A program made the position numbers and the translations under genes. A stretch of 64,000 nt of DNA from Saccharopolyspora hordei (GTDB lineage Bacteria > Actinomycetota > Actinomycetes > Mycobacteriales > Pseudonocardiaceae), in assembly GCF_013410345.1 (NCBI RefSeq), contig NZ_JACCFJ010000001.1:4568501-4632500 (forward strand). The letters run 5' to 3'. Positions 42,229 to 49,153 of the stretch are shown here, one piece after another. The notes beneath the pieces were generated by a model. It was not told the DNA's origin. It did not search any database and saw only the letters and a program-made list of their open reading frames with translations. Position 1 is the stretch's first letter. Each line of letters opens with the position of its first letter.

Positions 42229-43089
42229 GTGACACGAGCCGACGACCCGGGAGACGCCGAGGTCCAGCGTAGCGCGGCGGAGCACGTCCTGGGCACCGTC
42301 GGTGTGACCAAACGCACCGCGGGAGCCGTGGAGTCCCGGACCGCGAGCCGGCTGTGGTGGGACGCCGACGCCGACGACTACCAGGCCGAGCACGGCGAGT
42401 TCCTCGGCCTCAGCGACTTCGTCTGGTGCCCCGAGCGCCTCCGCGAGGAGCGGGCCGGGCTGCTCGGCGACGTGCGCGGCAAGCGGGTCCTGGAGGTCGG
42501 CTGCGGTGCGGCGTCGTGCGCGCGCTGGCTGGCCGACCAGGGCGCGCAGCCGGTCGGCCTGGACATCTCGGCGGGGATGCTGCGGCACGCCGCCGAGGGC
42601 GGGCGGCGCAGCGGCACGGTGGTGCCGCTGGTGCAGGCCAGCGCGGACTGCCTGCCGTTCGCCGACGACTCCTTCGACCTGGCCTGCTCGGCCTTCGGCG
42701 GGGTGCCGTTCGTCGCCGACGTCGGCGCGGTGTTCCGGGAGGTCGCGCGGGTGGTGCGACCGGGCGGCCGGTGGGTGTTCGCGGTGACCCACCCGATGAG
42801 GTGGATCTTCCCCGACGACCCGGGACCGACCGGGCTGACCGTCACCCAGTCGTACTTCGACCGCACGCCCTACGTGGAGGTCGACGCGCACGGCCGCGCG
42901 ACCTACGTGGAGCACCACCGCACCCTGGGCGACTACGTGCGCGCGCTCTCCGACGCCGGGCTGCGCCTGGTCGACCTGGTCGAACCGGAGTGGCCGCCGG
43001 ACAACACCGAGGTCTGGGGACAGTGGAGCCCGCTGCGCGGCCGCTACTTCCCCGGCACCGCGATCTTCGTCTGCACCCTCGACGGCTGA
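42229..43089 (+). CDS. SAM-dependent methyltransferase (class I)
   Basis: Class I methyltransferase of 286 residues. Motif I VLEVGCGAASCARWLADQG binds S-adenosylmethionine, followed by GLDISAGMLRHA (motif II acid), ADCLPFADDSFDLACSAFGG (motif IV region) and VVRPGGRWVFAVTHP. GTG 42229 is preceded by GGGGAGAA at a good distance; the open frame upstream has no homology. It is divergent from rpsA, a location conserved in many actinobacteria, where it is usually called a generic methyltransferase. The acceptor is not known. Confidence 0.88.
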   Translation: MTRADDPGDAEVQRSAAEHVLGTVGVTKRTAGAVESRTASRLWWDADADDYQAEHGEFLGLSDFVWCPERLREERAGLLGDVRGKRVLEVGCGAASCARWLADQGAQPVGLDISAGMLRHAAEGGRRSGTVVPLVQASADCLPFADDSFDLACSAFGGVPFVADVGAVFREVARVVRPGGRWVFAVTHPMRWIFPDDPGPTGLTVTQSYFDRTPYVEVDAHGRATYVEHHRTLGDYVRALSDAGLRLVDLVEPEWPPDNTEVWGQWSPLRGRYFPGTAIFVCTLDG

Positions 43090-43179
43090 CCGCCCGCCCG
43101 TCGCCGCCGCTTCGCGCTGAAGGTCCGGCCCGGCGCTGGTTCGATGTGCCGCGGACCACCCGTTCGCCGAGGAGCAGCC

Positions 43180-44112
43180 GTGACGACCGCGCAGGAGCTG
43201 GTGCGCGCGCAGTGCGCGCGGTTCGCCGCGCTCGACCCGCAGCTGCCCGACGACTACCCGGTGCCGCGCGGGGAGCCGCTGGTGGCGCGGACGCCCGGCG
43301 GTGACGTGGTCGCCGGGATCGTGACGCGGACGTCGAACCCGCCCGGCACGGCGCAGAGCCTCTGGCAGGCCGCGTGCGTCTTCGAGCTGTTCCCCCTCCT
43401 CGGCGAGCACCCGCGGGAGGGGATGGCGGCGCTGCTCGCGGCGTGGCGGGACTGGCTGCGCGACCAGCGCGTCCCGGAGCGGGACTCGGCGTGCTCGGTG
43501 GTCTGGCCGAGCCGGGACGTGCAGGCCGCGAGGGCGTTGCTGGACGGCGGTCTCACCCCGCTGTCGTGCTTGGCTGTGCGCCCACCCACTCCGCCTGACA
43601 GATTTACGGAACTACGTGGTACCGTAACTGTGCGTCGCGCCGGACCGGCCGACTTGGACGCCGTCGTCGAGCTCGCCCTGCTCGAGCTCCGCTACGCCGC
43701 CCTGGTCGGTTCCTCGACGTACCGCCCCGACGCACCGCGGCTGAAGCGGGCCGCTGCGCAGGTGCGACTGCACTCCAGCGATCCGGTCTGGCTGGCGGAG
43801 CGGGGCGGCGTCCCGGTCGCGGTGGCCGAGTGCGGGTGGGTCGACGCTGACCGCCCGTCCGCCGGCCACCGGCTCCGCCCCGGCACCTGGGCCTACGTGA
43901 ACTGCGTGTCGGTGCGCGAGCAGGACCGCGGGTCCGGCGTCGGCCAGCGGTTGATGACCGCGGCGCACGAGGAGTTCGTCCGCGCCGGAGTCGTCGGCAG
44001 CTTCCTGCACTACAACCCGCCCAACCCGCTGTCCTCGGTGTTCTGGCCCCGACAGGGCTACCGACCGCTGTGGACCACGTGGGAGGTGCGTCCGGCCACC
44101 GCGCTGCGCTGA
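43180..44112 (+). CDS. GNAT-family acetyltransferase
   Basis: Protein of 310 residues whose C-terminal half (about 150-305) is a GNAT N-acetyltransferase: VTVRRAGPADLDAVVELALL, then the acetyl-CoA-binding motif A, VNCVSVREQDRGSGVGQRLM, and FLHYNPPNPLSSVFWPRQGY. The N-terminal half resembles a degenerate GNAT domain, giving a tandem arrangement. The GTG at 43180 follows GAGGAG. Around 43595-43632, exactly at the domain junction, the sequence is markedly AT-rich (GACAGATTTACGGAACTACG) compared with the rest of the gene. Acceptor unknown. Confidence 0.85.
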   Translation: MTTAQELVRAQCARFAALDPQLPDDYPVPRGEPLVARTPGGDVVAGIVTRTSNPPGTAQSLWQAACVFELFPLLGEHPREGMAALLAAWRDWLRDQRVPERDSACSVVWPSRDVQAARALLDGGLTPLSCLAVRPPTPPDRFTELRGTVTVRRAGPADLDAVVELALLELRYAALVGSSTYRPDAPRLKRAAAQVRLHSSDPVWLAERGGVPVAVAECGWVDADRPSAGHRLRPGTWAYVNCVSVREQDRGSGVGQRLMTAAHEEFVRAGVVGSFLHYNPPNPLSSVFWPRQGYRPLWTTWEVRPATALR

Positions 44113-44149
44113 CCGGCGCACCGGGCCGTGACAACGTCGAGGAGTCGGC

Positions 44150-44803
44150 TTGGAGATCGTCGCCACCGGCGTCGAGGTGAACGGAGCGCACGGCCCCCTG
44201 CTGGCACCGACCTCGCTGCGCGTGCGCAGCGGCCAGGTGCTGCTGGTGGCCGGTGACCCGAACGCCGGTCACACCGCGCTCGCGCTGGTGCTGTCGGGAC
44301 GGCTGCGCCCCAGCGGGGGCACCGTCCGCCTGGACGGCGAGCTCGACGCCGGCGCGCTGCGCCGGCGGGTCGCGGTCGTCGACGCACCCGACATCACCGA
44401 ACCGGACGGGTCCCTGTCGGTCCGCGACGTCGTCGCGGAAGGACTCACGCTGGCCGGTCGCTGGTCCACGCGGCGCCGGGTGCGGGCCTGGCTGTCGGCG
44501 CGCGAGCAGGACGCCGACGAACGCTTCGAGAACCTCGCGGCGCACCAGCGCACCACGCTGCTGGTCGAGCTCGCCCGCGAGTCCCGCACCACGACAGCCC
44601 TGGTCCTGGACCGCCCGGACCGCCACGGCGGGGACCCGGCCGACTGGTACGCGCTGGCCGTCCAGCAGGCCGAGCGCGGCCTGGCCGTGGTCGCCCTCTG
44701 CTCCCGGCACTCGGCTGCCGAGCTGGGCGTGACGCCCGCTCGCATCGGTGCCGACAACCCCGAACTGTCCACATCGGATTCGACTGAGGCGCGCGATGAC
44801 TAG
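44150..44803 (+). CDS. Degenerate ABC-transporter ATPase-like protein
   Basis: Protein of 217 residues with the outline of an ABC ATPase but altered nucleotide-binding motifs. The Walker A region reads VAGDPNAGHTALAL, so His replaces the invariant Lys; the signature LSGGQ is replaced by FENLAAHQRTTLLVELARES; Walker B is TALVLDRPDRHGG with no Glu after the Asp. The N-terminal beta-strands and the position of the loops are otherwise normal. TTG 44150 is preceded by GAGGAG. It overlaps by eight bases the YhgE/Pip membrane gene, which suggests a two-component complex in which this subunit binds nucleotide weakly or not at all. Confidence 0.75.
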   Translation: MEIVATGVEVNGAHGPLLAPTSLRVRSGQVLLVAGDPNAGHTALALVLSGRLRPSGGTVRLDGELDAGALRRRVAVVDAPDITEPDGSLSVRDVVAEGLTLAGRWSTRRRVRAWLSAREQDADERFENLAAHQRTTLLVELARESRTTTALVLDRPDRHGGDPADWYALAVQQAERGLAVVALCSRHSAAELGVTPARIGADNPELSTSDSTEARDD

Positions 44804-46817
44804 TCTCCGGCTCGCTGCCACCGAGCTGCGCCGGCTCACCTCCGGCAAACTGCCCAAACTGGCGCTGCTGGCGGTGACCCTGGTGCCGCTGCTGTACGGC
44901 GCCATGTACATCTACGCGAACTGGGACCCCTACGGGAAGCTCGATTCGGTGCCCGCCGCCGTGGTGATCGACGACGCCGGCGCCGAACGCGAGGACGGCA
45001 CCCGGCTGGACGCCGGGCAGGACGTCTACCAGGAGCTGATCGACTCCGGCACGTTCCACTGGTCGCGCACCGACGAGCGCACCGCCCAGCAGGGCGTGGC
45101 CACCGGTGACTACACCTTCGCGCTGGTGGTGCCGCGGGACTTCTCCGCGGCGCTGCTCTCCCCCGGTGACTTCGAGCCGCGCCAGGCCCGGTTGCGGCTG
45201 ATCACCAACGACGCGAACAACTACCTGGCCGGCACCATCGCCGACCAGGTGGCCTCCGAGGTGCGCAAGGGCGTGGCCGCCAACGCGGGCAGCGAGGCGG
45301 CCAAGCAGTTCCTGCTCGGGTTCGCCACGGTGCACGACAAGACGCGGGAGGCCGCCGACGGCGCCGGGCAGCTCGCCGACGGGGCCGGACAGCTCTACGA
45401 CGGGCTCGGCGAGGCCCAGCAGGGCTCGGCGCAGCTCGCCTCCGGCGCCCACCAGCTGCTCGACGGCCAGCGCCGGCTCGCCGACGGTGCCGAGCAGCTC
45501 GCCGACGGCACCGGGGAGCTGCGCGGCGGGCTCGTCCAGCTGCAGCAGAAGACCGCGCCGCTGCCCGAGCAGACCGCGAAGCTGGCCGACGGCGCCGAGC
45601 AGGTCGCCGCGGGCAACGAGCAGCTGGCCGAGAAGGCCGACGTGCTGGGCAAGGTGTCCCAGAAGGTCGTGGACCACCTGGACGGCGCCAAGGACCGCAT
45701 CGCCGACCAGCTGCGCCGGGCCGGGGTGGACGAGTCCACCATCGACGCGGTCACCGCCCGGATCGACGAGCTCAACAGCCCGGTCACCGACGCCAACGGC
45801 AAGGTGCAGACCCAGGTGGGGCTGCTGCGCAAGCTGGCCGACGGCTCGCGCCAGGTCGCCGACGGCAACCGGCAGCTGGCGAACGCCATGCCCGCCCTCA
45901 CCGACGGCATCGACCAGCTGGCCACCGGGGCCGACCAGCTCGACGACGGCGCCCGGCAGCTGCGCGACGGCGAGCAGGAGGCGGTCAGCGGCACCGAGGA
46001 GCTCGCCGACGGGGCCGACCAGCTGGCCGGCGGTGCCCGACAGCTGCGGGACGGCTCGGGGCAGCTCAAGGACGGCTCCGACACGCTGGCCACCGAGCTG
46101 GGTCGCGGCGTCGACGACATCCCCGCCCCGGACGAGCGGACCCGCGAGGCCACCGCGGACACCATCGGCGACCCGGTGGCCGTCGACACCCTGGCCCAGG
46201 TCAAGGCCGACACCTACGGCGCCGGGCTGGCGCCCTACTTCATGGGCCTGGCGCTGTGGATCGGCGGGTTCGTGCTGTTCCTGCTGATGCGACCGCTGTC
46301 CAGCCGCGCGCTGGCCGCCGGGGTGGCGCCGTGGCGGATCGCGCTCGGCGGCTGGCTGCCCGCCGCGGTCGTCGGGTTCGTGCAGGCGGTGCTGCTGTAC
46401 CTGGTGGTGGTGCACGCCGTGGGCGTGCAGCCGGCGCACACCTGGCGGACGCTGGGCTTCCTGGTGCTGACCTCGTTCGCCTTCACCGCGGTGGTGCACT
46501 CGCTCAACGCCGCCTTCGGCCCGAAGGGCAAGTTCATCGCGCTGGTCGTGCTGGTGCTGCAGCTGGTCACCGCGGGCGGCACCTTCCCGTGGCAGACCAT
46601 CCCGGAACCGCTGCACCCGCTGCACCAGGTGCTCCCGCTGGGCTACGTGGTGACCGGTCTGCGCCACCTCATCTACGGCGGCGCGATGGGGCCGGTGGGC
46701 ACCTCGGTGGCGGTGCTGCTCAGCTACCTCGTCGCGGCGCTGGTGCTGAGCACCATCGCGGCCTGGCGCCAGCGGGTCTGGACCCCGGCCCGCCTCAAGC
46801 CGGAGCTGTCGCTGTAG
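44796..46817 (+). CDS. YhgE/Pip-family membrane protein with coiled ADGA-QL repeats
   Basis: Protein of 673 residues. A membrane helix at about 20-40 (LPKLALLAVTLVPLLYGAMY) is followed by an external domain of some 450 residues and five or six C-terminal helices (residues 475-660) of ABC-2-permease style. Residues about 190-450 carry many short repeats of the form ADGAxQLxxG (for example GAGQLADGAGQLYDGL, GADQLDDGARQLRDGE), predicted to form long amphipathic helices. The family includes Lactococcus Pip (phage infection protein), YhgE of Bacillus, and EsaA of type VII secretion. Start ATG 44796 overlaps the ATPase-like gene. Likely exporter or envelope scaffold; function unresolved. Confidence 0.85.
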   Translation: MTSLRLAATELRRLTSGKLPKLALLAVTLVPLLYGAMYIYANWDPYGKLDSVPAAVVIDDAGAEREDGTRLDAGQDVYQELIDSGTFHWSRTDERTAQQGVATGDYTFALVVPRDFSAALLSPGDFEPRQARLRLITNDANNYLAGTIADQVASEVRKGVAANAGSEAAKQFLLGFATVHDKTREAADGAGQLADGAGQLYDGLGEAQQGSAQLASGAHQLLDGQRRLADGAEQLADGTGELRGGLVQLQQKTAPLPEQTAKLADGAEQVAAGNEQLAEKADVLGKVSQKVVDHLDGAKDRIADQLRRAGVDESTIDAVTARIDELNSPVTDANGKVQTQVGLLRKLADGSRQVADGNRQLANAMPALTDGIDQLATGADQLDDGARQLRDGEQEAVSGTEELADGADQLAGGARQLRDGSGQLKDGSDTLATELGRGVDDIPAPDERTREATADTIGDPVAVDTLAQVKADTYGAGLAPYFMGLALWIGGFVLFLLMRPLSSRALAAGVAPWRIALGGWLPAAVVGFVQAVLLYLVVVHAVGVQPAHTWRTLGFLVLTSFAFTAVVHSLNAAFGPKGKFIALVVLVLQLVTAGGTFPWQTIPEPLHPLHQVLPLGYVVTGLRHLIYGGAMGPVGTSVAVLLSYLVAALVLSTIAAWRQRVWTPARLKPELSL

Positions 46818-46826
46818 TCGCCCGGG

Positions 46827-48188
46827 TCACGGGTCCTGGGTCGGCCACCGCACCTCGTCATCGGGGTCGGGCGGGCCGTCGTCGTCCGACGGCTCGCCCC
46901 ACCGGTGGCCGTCCCCGAGCCAGACCTGGCGGGTGCACAGCCGGTCCCGCAGCGACAGCAGCACGCAGAACTCGTAGGCGATGCGCTCGACGCGGCCCTC
47001 CCGGTCCAGGACCGCGGGTCGCCACTCCGGCGGCACGACGCCCTCGAGCGGGGCGCCGTGCCCCGGTTCGTAGAAGCGTCCCCGGCCCCAGCAGGCGGTG
47101 TAGTCGCCGACCAGCTCCCCCAGCGCGGCCAGCAACGGCCAGCAGTCGGGGTCGCGGCTGCGGAACTCCAGGCTGGCCAGCACCGACCGGAGCACCTGCT
47201 GGTAGCAGGCCGAGTAGGCGGCGCGCAGCACCCCCCGCTTGCGCCGGGTGACCGCGGCGGCGCGGGCCGCGCTGTCCAGCATGAGCTGCTTGAGCAGCTG
47301 CTCGCCGGCGACCGGGTACAGCGCCGTGCGCACGGTGTCGTCGGGGTGCTCGACCGCGGCGCGGGCGAGCTTGAGCAGCAGCACCTCGCTCATCGCCCCG
47401 GGCAGCGACGCGTCGGCGGCCGCGGCCCCGAGCCGGTGCTCCGCCCGGGCCCGGACGTGGTGGAGCAGACCGACCAGCGCCTGCCCGAGCAGGTCGGTGA
47501 TCTCCGCGCGCCGCACCACGCACAGCGCGGTCAGCACCGCGACCCGGACCGGCCGCGGCAACGCGCGCAGCTCGCTGCGCCGCGCACCGGCCGCCCGAGC
47601 GCTCCACGCCGCCACCACCTCGGCCGGCACCCCGGCCAGGACCTCGGAGGGCAGGCCGAGCTCGCGCACGGCGGTCAGCTTCTCCGCCTCGGTCAGCAGG
47701 CTCCGCAACCAGGCGTGGTCGGTCGACCCCACGGCGAGGTCGGTCGGCAGGCCGAGCGCCTGCAGCGACATGACGTCGTCCAGCTCGCGGACCAGGCAGC
47801 GCAGGTCGATGGGGCGCGCCCCGGAGCACAGCTCGCCGAACAGCCAGCTGTCCTCCTCCAGCAGCGCCTCCAGCGACTCGACCGCGTCCCCGACCTCGTC
47901 CGCGACGCGCTGGCAGAGCCGCAGCTCGAAGTCCCGCAGCTCGCGGGCCGCGGCGAGGCGGGCCTGGTCGTGCTCGGGCACCGGCAGACCCCGGTCCCGG
48001 CATTGCGTGACCAGCGCGGTGGCGAGCTGGTCCCGGCCGCGGCGCTCGACCGACTCCGCGGCCAGCCACGCCAGCCACTGCTGCTCGTCCCCCACGTCCA
48101 CCGGGACCCGCGGGGTCTCGGCGAGCTGACCTTCGAGCGTGCGGGAGCCGACCGTGTCACGCGTGAACTTCGAGGCGGCGAGACCCAC
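46827..48188 (-). CDS. Tn3-transposase-derived protein lacking the catalytic domain
   Basis: Protein of 453 residues that matches the central non-catalytic part of Tn3-family transposases. Successive landmarks are VAVLTALCVVRRAEITDLLG, HVRARAEHRL, LLLKLARAAVEHPDDTVRTA, LASLEFRSRD, GVVPPEWRPAV and finally RIAYEFCVLLSLRDRLCTRQ followed by VWLGDGHRWGEPSDD, the segment that in TnpA immediately precedes the DDE domain. The chain ends 25 residues later, so the RNase-H catalytic half (about 400 residues) is absent, and the neighbouring gene begins at once. The frame is open throughout with normal codon use, suggesting retention rather than recent decay. The GTG at 48188 has GGGAG eight bases upstream; TTG 48206 is a weaker alternative. 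Could be domesticated or a slow relic. Confidence 0.75.
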   Translation of the reverse strand: MGLAASKFTRDTVGSRTLEGQLAETPRVPVDVGDEQQWLAWLAAESVERRGRDQLATALVTQCRDRGLPVPEHDQARLAAARELRDFELRLCQRVADEVGDAVESLEALLEEDSWLFGELCSGARPIDLRCLVRELDDVMSLQALGLPTDLAVGSTDHAWLRSLLTEAEKLTAVRELGLPSEVLAGVPAEVVAAWSARAAGARRSELRALPRPVRVAVLTALCVVRRAEITDLLGQALVGLLHHVRARAEHRLGAAAADASLPGAMSEVLLLKLARAAVEHPDDTVRTALYPVAGEQLLKQLMLDSAARAAAVTRRKRGVLRAAYSACYQQVLRSVLASLEFRSRDPDCWPLLAALGELVGDYTACWGRGRFYEPGHGAPLEGVVPPEWRPAVLDREGRVERIAYEFCVLLSLRDRLCTRQVWLGDGHRWGEPSDDDGPPDPDDEVRWPTQDP

Positions 48189-48521
48189 GTTCTTAGCTCC
48201 CGACAAGCTGCACGCACGTTCTCCGACGAGCCGAACGCTATCGCTGCACCGCGGAACACGATCGAGCGATCACCACCCGTTCGGCCGCAGGGCCACCGCG
48301 CGGGAGCTGGGATTTCGCGTGCATATGCCGAATCCACTGTCGACCGATCAGACCAGTGGGAGCACGACTGCACACCGCCCGTGGTGCCGAGGTCTCGCCC
48401 GGGCGTCCACCACGAGCGCGGTCTCGCCCCGGACCGGACACATCGGACGAGACGGCCCGGCCGGGGAAGCGGAACGTGCGACGAGCGCGGACCCCGCCCA
48501 CCGGGGCGAGGCCCACCGGCG
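48189..48521. other. Intergenic region upstream of the Tn3-derived gene
   Basis: 333 bases with no gene I can support. A TAAG tetramer (minus strand GCTAAG, 48197-48192) resembles the inner end of Tn3-family terminal repeats, but the remainder of a 38-bp repeat is not visible. No good terminator or promoter stands out. Confidence 0.35.
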
Positions 48522-48920
48522 TCAGTCTGCCGGCTCGTCGTCGTAGCGGGCGATCTCGATGAGGTTGCCGTCGGGGTCGCGGAAGTACAGGGAGGTGATG
48601 GGGCCCTCGGAGCCGGTGCGGCTGACCGGGCCCTCCTCGATGCGCACGTCGTTGGCGCGCAGGTGCTCCTGGACCTCGCTGAGCGCGTTGGTGGTCACGA
48701 AGCACAGGTTCGCCGAGCCGGGCACGGGGTGCGTGGCGGTCGGCTCCACCAGCTCGTCGGCCGCGTGCAGCTTGATGGTCTGCTGACCGAAGCGCACCGC
48801 CCGCCGCTCGCCGGGGAACGTCACCGGCGTCATGCCGAGGATCTGCTCGTAGAACTGCACTGCCCGATCGACATCGGCGACGGTGAGGACCAGGTGGTCC
48901 ACTCTGTCGATGTTGATCAT
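48522..48920 (-). CDS. VOC-family (glyoxalase/dioxygenase superfamily) protein
   Basis: Single-domain VOC protein of 132 residues with two beta-alpha-beta-beta-beta units. The first begins VDHLVLTVADVDRAVQFYEQ with a metal-binding His, the second has LCFVTTNALSEVQEHL and ends SLYFRDPDGNLIEIARYD with the metal-binding Glu. A dimer would form the typical metal site of glyoxalase-, fosfomycin-resistance- or dioxygenase-like proteins. The start at 48920 has a strong ribosome site (GAGGAGGAGC). No partner gene nearby suggests a substrate. Confidence 0.88.
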   Translation of the reverse strand: MINIDRVDHLVLTVADVDRAVQFYEQILGMTPVTFPGERRAVRFGQQTIKLHAADELVEPTATHPVPGSANLCFVTTNALSEVQEHLRANDVRIEEGPVSRTGSEGPITSLYFRDPDGNLIEIARYDDEPAD

Positions 48921-49153
48921 GCTCCTCCTCGAGGTCGGCGTGGAAGCGGCTCGACGCGCCCCCGCCGCGCCCGGCCACGCGTACGGCAGGCTAACCGCAC
49001 GCGGCGTTCGCGGGAACGGGCGGGGGGACCCACGGTGATGTCCGCCATTCAAGGCGGCCGGGGCACCCACGCACCCGCACAACGCCGGTTTCGTGATCGA
49101 AAGGATGTGGAAGCGGTCCCCGCGCCGCACCGGCAGCCGTGCGCGCGGCGTCC

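Noticed and set aside
48150-48240. Terminal inverted repeat of a Tn3-family element near the Tn3-derived gene
   Set aside because: Only a GCTAAG at the expected inner end is present; no GGGG outer end or matching second copy was found.
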